A stretch of DNA of 7,927 nucleotides from DASPSR01 sp035498715 (GTDB taxonomy: Bacteria > Nitrospirota > UBA9217), in the NCBI GenBank assembly GCA_035498715.1, contig DATJZV010000099.1, positions 1 to 7,927 on the forward strand, given 5' to 3'. Positions 1 to 5,560 of this stretch are shown here, in pieces. The position numbers were made by a program, and so were the translations under genes. Position 1 is the stretch's first letter. Each line of letters starts with the position of its first letter. The notes below the pieces were generated by a model, which was given only the letters and a program-made list of their open reading frames with translations, had not been told where the DNA came from and ran no database searches.

Positions 1-1
1 G

Positions 2-193
2 GAAGTCCCACACGGATTAGAGGCATACATATATTTCCACCGTGGTAAGGCTTTTGAAGGTTTAGCAATATCTGATTTGAAGCCTAACAGTGAATATTTT
101 TCAAAAGCCCTCGCTGATTATGACGAAGCAATAAAGTTGGCACCTAAATATGAAGAAGCCCGAAAACAGCGGGAGAGTCTTTTGCAACGGTGA
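2..193 (+). CDS. TPR-repeat protein, C-terminal fragment (5' end outside window)
   Basis: An open frame enters from the left edge and ends at TGA 191-193, giving 63 residues. The visible part contains a tetratricopeptide-like helical hairpin: a first helix with AYIYFHRGKAFEGLA, then YFSKALADYDEAIKLAPKYEEA, which matches the second half of a TPR consensus (A..DY..AI.L.P...EA). TPR units are protein-binding scaffolds; the partner and cell location cannot be read from this piece. The protein ends shortly after the last repeat with a charged tail (RKQRESLLQR). Codons are AT-richer than in the genes after position 1100. No clear terminator follows the stop. The TPR call is fairly safe; the function of the whole protein is unknown. 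Confidence 0.75.
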   Translation, partial: EVPHGLEAYIYFHRGKAFEGLAISDLKPNSEYFSKALADYDEAIKLAPKYEEARKQRESLLQR

Positions 194-521
194 GGAAAGA
201 ATTAAAGCCTAAGTATTCGCAGCCAGACTGCTGAGCACAATACTGCCACGCCGGCCTCGTAATATAGCCATCACACCTTTCAAGCGGTAATCCTATTCTT
301 TTCACACGACCACTGTTGATACATTGTAGGTGTAACGCACAAAGAAGAAATGCCATTTTCAGTTACGCTCCCTGCCTGTCAGCAGGATACGGCATGCAAG
401 ATAGTCTTCCTTCGGGAGGTACAACCGACTACAGGCCAGATTTTTCCACCACCGTTTCAAGAAATACGAAAAAAGACCCCGCAGATGCCAAGTGATACTG
501 TTGTATTGAGAACAACTTCAT

Positions 522-539
522 ATACGACATATGTCGTAT
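522..539. promoter_or_regulatory. Perfect 18-bp palindrome, candidate repressor operator
   Basis: The sequence ATACGACATATGTCGTAT is identical to its own reverse complement over all 18 bases, with the symmetry centre between 530 and 531. Perfect dyads of this size usually mark binding sites for dimeric helix-turn-helix regulators. The inner ACAnnTGT core recalls the operators of BlaI/MecI/CopY-type repressors, but the outer bases differ from the classic TACAnnTGTA form, so this is only a resemblance. A weak -35-like TTGAGA (506-511) precedes it, and GGAGGA at 575-580 follows, as in an operator-promoter-leader layout, but no gene starts there. Confidence 0.4.
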
Positions 540-719
540 TGTTTTACGTTCTGCAAGTGATAGAAGATCTCCTTGGAGGAAAGGCGTCGGACAAGCTCAC
601 GAATGGGTTTCACTTAGTAACTCCCCCATAAGAAGCCTTGAAAGCGCAGGGGGGCGAAGACTGAGACACACCTTTGTTATAAGGCTAGTAAGAGCCAGTC
701 CGAATTGCCGTACCGCCGG

Positions 720-756
720 CCCCTGGGAATGCTCCCCCAAGTATTCCAGGGGCTTT
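720..756 (+). terminator. Hairpin with short T-stretch, weak terminator candidate
   Basis: CCCCTGGGAAT (720-730) pairs with ATTCCAGGGG (743-752) with one bulged G and a 12-nt loop, followed by CTTTCT. The stem is stable but the loop is large and the T-run short and interrupted, so it could equally be part of a structured RNA. No gene ends close upstream. Confidence 0.3.
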
Positions 757-905
757 CTATATTGCACCAGAAGATCAGCAATGCCGCCCTCCTCATTACC
801 AATAGAAAGTCAGCGGACAACACTCCCTGGAGCGCAGAACCGCCCTCTGAACGAACTGCCTATCGTTCAAAAATATGCAACTGGCATCCAAATAACGTAG
901 CTTTG

Positions 906-920
906 TTGCAATATTTGCAA
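906..920. promoter_or_regulatory. Paired TTGCAA boxes, possible enhancer site for the sigma-54 promoter
   Basis: Two copies of the self-complementary hexamer TTGCAA lie 3 nt apart (906-911 and 915-920). They sit about 115 bp upstream of the -24 element at 1035, a distance at which enhancer-binding activators of sigma-54 promoters commonly bind. A further partial box (ATGCAA) lies a little upstream, around 875-880. The role is inferred from position and symmetry only. Confidence 0.25.
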
Positions 921-1033
921 TTCGTTTCCAAGAAATGGTTGGGTCCTATGAAAATGCGTATTATTTCACAAAAAACAGAATGAGTAGTTTTCTTAAGTCT
1001 ATGATTATATTACTTTTATTTATTATCTCATTT

Positions 1034-1050
1034 CTGGCTCGGTCTTTGCT
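1034..1050 (+). promoter_or_regulatory. Sigma-54 (RpoN) -24/-12 promoter
   Basis: The sequence CTGGCTCGGTCTTTGCT has TGGC at 1035-1038 and TTGCT at 1046-1050, with exactly ten bases between the invariant GG and GC. It differs from the consensus TGGCAC-N5-TTGCW at one position (T for A in the -24 block). It lies about 55 bp upstream of the ATG at 1105, so the transcript start would fall near 1060 and leave a short leader with the ribosome binding site. Transcription would then need RpoN and an ATP-dependent activator. Confidence 0.7.
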
Positions 1051-1104
1051 AAGTTATGTTGCCAAGTCAAACAAATCAATTCTCAAACAAGGAGGCAACA
1101 ACAA

Positions 1105-1440
1105 ATGAAGAAAGTTCTCGCAATCCTGTTTGCAACGATTTTCGTGGTGTCGACGACGGGTCTGTGCTTCGCCCAGGCCGCTCCGGCAGCAAAGCCCGCA
1201 GAGAAGGCCGCTCCGGCCCCCGATAAGGCGGCTGCCGATAAGAAAGCCGCGGACGACAAGGCGGCAGCGGATAAGAAGGCGGCTGCCGACAAGAAGGCAG
1301 CGGACAAAAAGGCCAAAGCGGACAAGAAGGCAAAGAAAGATGCCAAGAAAGCCGAGGATAAGAAAAAACGCCAGGCCGAGACCCCCGAGAAGAAGCAGAT
1401 GAAGGAAGATGCCGCCAAGACGGGCGCCAGCGGCAAGTAA
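1105..1440 (+). CDS. Small exported Ala/Lys-repeat protein, function unknown
   Basis: This 111-residue protein begins with a clear Sec signal peptide (MKK, hydrophobic stretch about residues 4-20, likely cleavage near CFAQA, residues 21-25). The mature part is almost entirely Ala, Lys, Asp and Pro: an AP-rich linker (25-40), then about 40 residues of imperfect ADKKA repeats (41-80), then a charged Glu/Lys tail. It has the makings of a single long, very basic helix or disordered chain. The lysine-alanine pattern recalls histone-H1-like tails, but the signal peptide argues for the periplasm or outside. The Cys at 21 is not in a normal lipobox. The start is fixed by AAGGAGG (1089-1095), 9 nt upstream. 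A sigma-54 promoter precedes it and an intrinsic terminator follows, so it is probably transcribed alone. I recognise no family. Confidence 0.8.
   Translation: MKKVLAILFATIFVVSTTGLCFAQAAPAAKPAEKAAPAPDKAAADKKAADDKAAADKKAAADKKAADKKAKADKKAKKDAKKAEDKKKRQAETPEKKQMKEDAAKTGASGK
1225..1344 (+). repeat. Degenerate in-gene repeat encoding ADKKA units
   Basis: Within the Ala/Lys gene, 12- to 15-base units of the type GCGGAYAAGAAGGC recur about eight times with silent and small length changes, coding for residues about 41-80 (KAAADKKAADDKAAADKKAA and on). Such repeats are prone to gain or loss of units by slippage, so length may vary between strains. Confidence 0.6.
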
Positions 1441-1468
1441 TTCTTCAACAGACTGAATGCGCAATTTC

Positions 1469-1502
1469 AAGAGGGGCATTGATTGACAATGCCCCTCTTT
1501 TC
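1469..1502 (+). terminator. Strong intrinsic terminator after the Ala/Lys gene
   Basis: AAGAGGGGCATTG (1469-1481) pairs without mismatch with CAATGCCCCTCTT (1487-1499) around a 5-nt loop and runs into TTTTC. It sits 29 nt past the stop at 1440. The convergent CMD gene ends at 1563, so the hairpin may also stop minus-strand transcripts, though its T-run on that side is poorer. Confidence 0.9.
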
Positions 1503-1562
1503 AGTTCAGCTGCCGCAGCTAAAACACGTTGTGTGTCCGCTTCTTCTCTGATCAACTCACCC

Positions 1563-1892
1563 TCACTTCTTTGCAAACAGCTCTTTGACCCTTGCCAGGG
1601 CGGACATGGAGGTCGGCCAGCCGGAATAGAACGCCAGATGCGTGATGACTTCGATCATCTCTTCTTTTGTTATTCCGTTGGAGAGGGCCTTCTCGAGATG
1701 AAACGGGAGTTGCTCCACCCGATTCAAAGCAATCAAAGCCGTAATGGTAACAAGGCTCCGATCCCGTTGTGAAAGCTGGGGACGCTCCCAGACATCCCCG
1801 AACAGAACCTCGTCTGTCAACTCGACCAGTTTCGGTGCAAGATCCCCATAGAGACGCCTGGCAGTGCTCGGCTCGGGTTTTGTTCGTTTCAT
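1563..1892 (-). CDS. Carboxymuconolactone decarboxylase (CMD) family protein
   Basis: This 109-residue protein has the compact all-helical CMD (PcaC/AhpD-like) fold pattern: VWERPQLSQRDRSLVTITAL (35-53), a conserved H65 in LPFHLEKAL, NGITKEEMIEVITHLAFY (72-89) with H85, and the GWP turn at 91-93. Founding members decarboxylate 4-carboxymuconolactone in aromatic breakdown. This one has no cysteine at all, so an AhpD-type peroxidase/disulfide role is excluded. No other aromatic-degradation gene lies nearby, so the true substrate is unknown; many single-copy homologues are uncharacterised. The start is supported by GGGAGGTGAA just upstream on the minus strand (about 1897-1906). It is divergent from the nitrilase. 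Family call is strong, exact activity is not. Confidence 0.9.
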   Translation of the reverse strand: MKRTKPEPSTARRLYGDLAPKLVELTDEVLFGDVWERPQLSQRDRSLVTITALIALNRVEQLPFHLEKALSNGITKEEMIEVITHLAFYSGWPTSMSALARVKELFAKK

Positions 1893-1898
1893 GTATTT

Positions 1899-1973
1899 TC
1901 ACCTCCCATTTTTTTGGATGCGTTCAGAATAGGGAAAACCGATATAAAATGCCAGCATAAGAAGAATGTCCAT
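1899..1973 (-). pseudogene. Probable 3' relic of a second CMD-family gene (or 24-codon leader ORF)
   Basis: On the minus strand an ATG at 1973 opens 24 codons ending in TGA at 1899-1901, 6 nt before the CMD start. The peptide contains DILLMLAFYIGFP, which closely parallels the C-terminal CMD motif of the neighbour (EVITHLAFYSGWP). The frame stays open upstream for at least 60 bases but shows no more CMD likeness. The simplest reading is that a tandem CMD gene has been lost except for its last codons; a short translated leader coupled to the CMD gene is the alternative. The ribosome binding site of the intact gene lies in the last codons of this frame. Confidence 0.4.
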
Positions 1974-2112
1974 TCCAATGCCCGCCGATTCGATGGGGAT
2001 CCGTGCAGGGAAGGTTCTATGCGAGGACGGAGGTTGAAAACTATGCAGGATTTCAATAACGAATCATGATAAGAAAACGGATGCGATGAAAGCAGCAAGG
2101 CGCACGAGAACC

Positions 2113-2130
2113 GGCGTCCCAGGAGACGCC
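2113..2130 (+). other. GC-rich hairpin in the nitrilase leader
   Basis: GGCGTC (2113-2118) and GACGCC (2125-2130) pair around a 6-nt loop, 16 nt upstream of the AGGAGG of the nitrilase. If translation starts at 2161 this is an untranslated leader element; no T-run follows, so it is not a terminator. Confidence 0.3.
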
Positions 2131-2160
2131 CCGACCGATACAGAGAGGAGGATTGTGCAA

Positions 2161-3111
2161 GTGAGCTCGTCCAAGCAGCAGACAACAGTTCGTGTTGCGG
2201 TGGTGCAGGCGGCGGCAGTGCCATTCGATGCGGAAGCCTGTGTTGACAAGGCCGTTCGCCTGATCGGGGAAGCTGCTGCCACCGGAGCAAAAGTGGTCCT
2301 CTTCCCCGAGGCGTTCATTGTCGGGTACCCCAAGGGGCTCAGCTACGGTCTTGTGGTCGGCGCACGCGACCCGGTCGGGCGCGAGGAGTTCCGGATCTAT
2401 CTCGACGCGGCCATCGAGGTGCCCGGCCCGCAGACGCAGCGGCTCGGCGAGGCCGCCGCGGCACATGGAAGCTACGTCGTGATGGGCGTGATCGAGCGAG
2501 ACATGGGCACCTGTTACTGCACGGCACTCTTCTTCGGGCCGGACGGCACGTTGCTCGGCAAGCACCGCAAGCTGATGCCGACCGCATTGGAACGGATGAT
2601 CTGGGGATTCGGCGATGGTTCAACGCTGACGGCCGTGGACAGCCCCTATGGCCGTATCGGCTCGGTGATCTGCTGGGAGAACTACATGCCGATGCTGCGG
2701 ATGGCCATGTATGCAAAGAACGTAGCGTTGTACTGCGCTCCCACCGCCGATGATCGGGACACGTGGCTCTCGTCGATGCAGCACGTCGCCATGGAAGGGC
2801 GCTGTTTCGTGCTGACGGCATGCCAGTTCATCCGCAAGAAGGATTTCCCCGAGACCGTGCGCGTCTCCCTCGGCGATTCGCCGGATTCGGTGCTGATGCG
2901 CGGCGGCAGCGCCATCATCAGCCCCCTGGGCAAGGTTCTCGCGGGGCCACACTTCGAGGGCGAAACCATTCTGACGGCGACGCTCGACCTGGGCGAGATC
3001 GGCCGCGGGAAGTTCGACTTTGACGTCGTCGGTCATTACAGCCGACCGGACGTCTTCCAGTTGCAGGTCAACGAGGCGCCTCAGCACCCGGTTGTCGCAA
3101 AGACCAGGTAG
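2161..3111 (+). CDS. Nitrilase (carbon-nitrogen hydrolase superfamily, nitrilase branch)
   Basis: The 316-residue protein converts a nitrile to the carboxylic acid and ammonia if it follows its family (EC 3.5.5.1 type). The catalytic triad is visible: Glu50 in LFPEAFIVGYP, Lys137 in GKHRKLMPT and the nucleophile Cys171 in SVICWENYMP. The C-terminal VVGHYSRPDVFQL (about 290-302) is typical of true aliphatic/arylacetonitrile and plant-type nitrilases rather than amidases. It appears full-length and intact and is cytoplasmic (no signal peptide). I chose GTG 2161 because AGGAGG (2146-2151) lies 9 nt before it and the family homology begins at VRVAVVQAA a few residues later; an ATG at 2086 in the same frame would add 25 unlike residues and has no ribosome binding site. 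Substrate cannot be told from the sequence; cyanoalanine, indole- or phenyl-acetonitrile type compounds are all possible. Confidence 0.93.
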   Translation: MSSSKQQTTVRVAVVQAAAVPFDAEACVDKAVRLIGEAAATGAKVVLFPEAFIVGYPKGLSYGLVVGARDPVGREEFRIYLDAAIEVPGPQTQRLGEAAAAHGSYVVMGVIERDMGTCYCTALFFGPDGTLLGKHRKLMPTALERMIWGFGDGSTLTAVDSPYGRIGSVICWENYMPMLRMAMYAKNVALYCAPTADDRDTWLSSMQHVAMEGRCFVLTACQFIRKKDFPETVRVSLGDSPDSVLMRGGSAIISPLGKVLAGPHFEGETILTATLDLGEIGRGKFDFDVVGHYSRPDVFQLQVNEAPQHPVVAKTR

Positions 3112-3176
3112 AATCCGGATGTCATCCTGCCGGAAGCCAATTCAATAGAAGTTTGTTTATAATCGATGCAGATGAA

Positions 3177-3204
3177 AAGGCAGAGTCGAGATCGGCTCTG
3201 CCTT
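3177..3204 (+). terminator. Probable terminator of the nitrilase gene
   Basis: AAGGCAGAG (3177-3185) pairs with CTCTGCCTT (3196-3204), and the inner TCG/CGG adds three more pairs with one wobble, leaving an AGAT loop. It lies 65 nt after the nitrilase stop. The T-run afterwards is short (TTCGTCGTCT), so termination may be partial. Confidence 0.6.
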
Positions 3205-3369
3205 CGTCGTCTCCGCGTTCCCTTTCCATCCCCGGCAGGCGGGCGTGAGTGTGTCCCGGGTCGACTAGTCAATTTCGAAGGCGAAAATCAGTCTTTGACT
3301 GATCGATTCACCGGCAGCCCTGTGAGAACATGACAACAATGTAACGGTCGGAAGAAAGGAGAACCGGAG

Positions 3370-3732
3370 ATGAAACGAATCATGCTGATCGGTGTCCTTG
3401 TGGGTCTTTTGTCAGGACTGACAATCCTGTCTGCGGCATTAGCAGCCGATTCGGTCACGATGACGGGTGAGGTCGTGGATACATACTGCTACGGTCTCAT
3501 GGGGGCCAAGGGGGAGAGCCATCGTCCCTGTGGAATTTCGTGCGCAAAGGCCGGCATCCCGATGGGTCTGCTCCAGGACGGTACGGACAAGCTCTATGTC
3601 CTGCTGCCGAATAAAGACAACAGTCCCTTGCCCCCCGCGGTCATGGACAAGATGGGGCGGAAAGCGACCATTACAGGCAAGATCTACTCGACGGGTGGAA
3701 GCCAGTTCCTGACAGTCGAATCCATCAAGTGA
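3370..3732 (+). CDS. Small secreted Cys/His protein, probable beta-barrel (OB-like) fold
   Basis: The 120-residue protein has a Sec signal peptide (hydrophobic 4-22, cleavage near ALA, residues 23-25). The mature 95 residues start with VTMTGEVVDTYCY and end with RKATITGKIYSTGGSQFLTVESIK; these short alternating beta strands suggest an OB-like barrel (inference). Between them lies a conserved-looking core with Cys40, His51, Cys54 and Cys58 (C-x10-H-x2-C-x3-C) followed by AKAGIPMGLL. I have seen this DxxC...HxxC...CAKAG.P.G pattern in uncharacterised exported proteins, but I know no proven function; metal or heme contact or a redox role would fit the residues. AAGGAG (3356-3361) sits 8 nt before the ATG. 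The DUF2231 gene follows after 4 nt, so the two are almost surely co-transcribed. Confidence 0.85.
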   Translation: MKRIMLIGVLVGLLSGLTILSAALAADSVTMTGEVVDTYCYGLMGAKGESHRPCGISCAKAGIPMGLLQDGTDKLYVLLPNKDNSPLPPAVMDKMGRKATITGKIYSTGGSQFLTVESIK

Positions 3733-3736
3733 GGCC

Positions 3737-4219
3737 ATGATCGAGACGCTTTTGCCCGGGGTGGGTCATCTTCAGAACATCCACCCGCTGGTCGTCCATT
3801 TTCCGATTGCGTTCCTGATCGGATCGGCGTTCTTTTACCTGCTGGCGGCCGGGTTCCGGAAGGAATCCCTGGCGACGACGGCGTTCTCGCTGCTCGTCGC
3901 GGGGACCCTTGCCGCTGCAGCAGCGGTGGGAACGGGCCTCTACGCGGAAGGGGGCGTCATGGTCTCGCACAGCGTGCGGGAAGAGCTCCTGTCGGTTCAC
4001 AAGCGATGCATGATTGCAACCCTGGCTGTGAGCGCAGCCCTGTCTCTATGGGCGCTGGCGGACAGGCCCTTCCCGGGAAGGGGCCGCGCCGTCTTTATCC
4101 TGTTGTTCATGCTGATGCTGGCGCTCATGTCGTTCGGCGCGGATTACGGCGCCCGGATGGTCTATGACTACAACGCCGGCGGAAATGCCTGTTCTCAGCC
4201 CATCGACTTCACAAAGTAA
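3737..4219 (+). CDS. DUF2231-family integral membrane protein
   Basis: This 160-residue protein carries the DUF2231 hallmark HPLVVHFPIAFL (16-27) at the start of its first membrane helix. Four hydrophobic segments are visible at about 20-38, 46-68, 92-107 and 117-135. Histidines at 11, 16, 21, 78 and 88 lie at helix ends, and the C-terminal ADYGARMVYDYNAGG (135-149) matches the usual G..LVY.YG-like end of the family. The family is uncharacterised; the paired histidines have led to suggestions of heme or metal binding, which remain unproven. The gene starts 4 nt after the secreted Cys/His protein, with GAGG overlapping that stop as a ribosome binding site, which argues for translational coupling and a shared envelope function. 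Confidence 0.85.
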   Translation: MIETLLPGVGHLQNIHPLVVHFPIAFLIGSAFFYLLAAGFRKESLATTAFSLLVAGTLAAAAAVGTGLYAEGGVMVSHSVREELLSVHKRCMIATLAVSAALSLWALADRPFPGRGRAVFILLFMLMLALMSFGADYGARMVYDYNAGGNACSQPIDFTK

Positions 4220-4301
4220 TCCTCCAGGGCGTCCACCCGGTTGGGGATGGCTGCATCTTTTTCCTGTATCGCAAAGCTCAGCGGCGAGGGTGGAGCATCG
4301 C

Positions 4302-4598
4302 ATGAAACTCAGGGATGACAATACCGGGATCCTGTTCATATTCACGATCCTGTTCCTGCTCTCAGGCTCGTTGAATTTCTTCTTCATTATCGTGTATCTG
4401 GACCCTCATCCCTGGCATGCCCAGATCATCGAAGGGATTCTGGTGCTGGTCACCGGGCTGATCGCGATAACCTGCCTTGTCATTGTTGTCAGAACAATCG
4501 CCAGGATGCTCGATGAGGAACGTGAGGTCGAGAGCCATGGCAGTTACGAAGAGAGATTGAAACGCATCGAAAACGTTCTTGCCGGCAAAGAAAAATAA
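4302..4598 (+). CDS. Small two-helix membrane protein with charged C-terminal tail, unknown
   Basis: The 98-residue product has two hydrophobic helices (about 9-32 and 42-64) joined by the short loop YLDPHPWHAQ, then a strongly charged tail ARMLDEEREVESHGSYEERL that looks like a short amphipathic or coiled-coil helix (65-98). Both ends would face the cytoplasm if the positive-inside rule holds. I recognise no named family. I start at ATG 4302 because GGAG (4292-4295) lies 6 nt before it; the same frame is open back to 4164 but that part overlaps the DUF2231 gene and looks unlike protein. It follows DUF2231 after 82 nt with no terminator between, so co-transcription is possible. Confidence 0.75.
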   Translation: MKLRDDNTGILFIFTILFLLSGSLNFFFIIVYLDPHPWHAQIIEGILVLVTGLIAITCLVIVVRTIARMLDEEREVESHGSYEERLKRIENVLAGKEK

Positions 4599-4750
4599 CC
4601 CGTCAGCCTGCATTGTCGCCCGATTGGGGACGCGATCCTGTCGCCGCGTGCAACCGTTTCCCGCTCGCATCCACAAAAACCTCTGCAGATCGCCAAGCGA
4701 AATTTTCAATCTTCATCATCACGGAAAAATGAAAGAAAGGAGAGCTATCC

Positions 4751-5560
4751 ATGAACTGGGATTCGATGTTGGGCCAGATACAAAGCAAGGCCATCGATGT
4801 GGGGTTGTCCGTCATGGGCGCCCTGGCGCTGTTCATCGTCGGCCGCTGGCTGATCGGCGTGGCCGTCAGCGCGGTGCAGCGAGCCCTGACGAAACAGCAG
4901 GTGGACCCCACGGTGTTGCGTTTCATCGGGAACACACTCTCCGTCATTCTCAACGTCATTCTGGTCGTGGCGATCCTCGGGTATTTCGGCGTGCAGACCA
5001 CGACCTTTGCGGCCCTGATCGCCGGCGTCGGGCTGGCGGTCGGGACGACCTGGGGCGGGTTGCTGGCCCACTTTGCGGCCGGCGCATTTCTCATCGTGCT
5101 GCGGCCGTTCAAGGTGGGCGATTTCATCGGCGCAGGCGCCATCGTCGGCACCGTCGAGGAGATCGGCCTGTTCGTCACGACCATCAATACCCCCGACAAC
5201 GTTCGCACCTTTGTGGGCAACAACAAGGTGTTCTCCGAGAACATCCAGAACTTCACGGCGAACCCCTACCGTCGCGTGGACCTGGCGGCGCAGATCTCCG
5301 GCGCCGCGGACGTGCAGGCGGTCATCGCGAGGCTCCGCGAGCGTCTGTCGAACATTCCGAATGTCCTCGCGGAGCCAATCCCGGACGTTGTGATTCTGAC
5401 GTTTACGCTGGCCGGCCCGGTCCTGGCGGTTCGCCCTTACTGCCACAACGATCATTACTGGCAGGTGTACTTCGACACGAACATGGCCATTCGGGAAGTG
5501 TGCGGTGATGCAGCGTTCCCGCCGCCCATGATGCCCTATGCGATCAAGAATGTAGCGTGA
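4751..5560 (+). CDS. mscS: MscS-family small-conductance mechanosensitive channel
   Basis: The 269-residue protein forms a homo-heptameric inner-membrane channel in its family, opening under membrane tension to release solutes on osmotic down-shock. Three helices are visible: TM1 about 17-40, TM2 about 58-80, and the pore-lining TM3 about 85-116 with the Gly/Ala-rich AGVGLAVGTTWGGLLAHFAA. RPFKVGDFI (118-126) and the beta domain GTVEEIGLFVTTI (133-145) follow. Where E. coli MscS has the IPNGK loop, this protein has VGNNK (155-159), so the proline is missing. The C-terminal alpha/beta domain (about 175-262) is complete, ending with FPPPMMPYAI. Length is close to E. coli MscS. AAGGAG (4736-4741) precedes the ATG by 9 nt. 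It follows the small two-helix protein after 152 nt on the same strand and may have its own promoter in that gap. Confidence 0.93.
   Translation: MNWDSMLGQIQSKAIDVGLSVMGALALFIVGRWLIGVAVSAVQRALTKQQVDPTVLRFIGNTLSVILNVILVVAILGYFGVQTTTFAALIAGVGLAVGTTWGGLLAHFAAGAFLIVLRPFKVGDFIGAGAIVGTVEEIGLFVTTINTPDNVRTFVGNNKVFSENIQNFTANPYRRVDLAAQISGAADVQAVIARLRERLSNIPNVLAEPIPDVVILTFTLAGPVLAVRPYCHNDHYWQVYFDTNMAIREVCGDAAFPPPMMPYAIKNVA

Larger units (their letters stand above)
194..1033. other. Long AT-richer intergenic region without a convincing gene
   Basis: About 840 bases follow the TPR gene with no frame that looks coding. The two plus-strand frames of about 92 codons (350-631 and 705-983, the latter from TTG) lack a ribosome binding site, a recognisable domain and coding-like codon use. 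The region does hold a perfect 18-bp palindrome (522-539), a Shine-Dalgarno-like GGAGGA (575-580) with no start codon at the right distance, a small UUCG-type hairpin (406-419), a larger hairpin (720-752) and TTGCAA boxes (906-920) listed separately. It may be the decayed remains of a gene plus its control region, or may contain an untranslated RNA. Confidence 0.5.

Noticed and set aside
144..356. Minus-strand frame of 70 codons overlapping the TPR gene end
   Set aside because: Overlaps the well-supported TPR frame, no ribosome binding site, no family likeness.
406..419. CTTCC-TTCG-GGAGG hairpin with a UUCG loop
   Set aside because: Only five pairs with one wobble and no T-run after it; could be chance and cannot be called a terminator.
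350..631. Plus-strand frame of 93 codons from ATG 350
   Set aside because: No ribosome binding site, no domain likeness, AT-rich irregular codons, and it spans the palindrome and a Shine-Dalgarno-like site; most likely chance.
705..983. Plus-strand frame of 92 codons from TTG 705
   Set aside because: Starts inside a hairpin region with a rare start codon and no ribosome binding site; no recognisable protein features.
1054..1479. Minus-strand Leu/Gly-rich frame of 141 codons opposite the Ala/Lys gene
   Set aside because: It is the mirror of a repetitive Lys/Ala coding sequence; hydrophobic pattern is an artefact of the complement. It also starts inside the terminator.
2010..2025. Possible second sigma-54 promoter (GG-N10-GC in CAGGGAAGGTTCTATGCG) before the nitrilase
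   Set aside because: Only the GG and GC match; the flanking -24 and -12 bases are far from consensus.
3141..3163. TATAAT at 3158-3163 as a promoter for the 3370 gene
   Set aside because: No usable -35 box at 16-18 bp spacing, and the nitrilase terminator lies directly downstream of it.
4579..5508. Plus-strand frame of 309 codons overlapping mscS in another phase
   Set aside because: Arg/Gly/His-rich product typical of an out-of-frame read; mscS has the ribosome binding site and the conserved domain.
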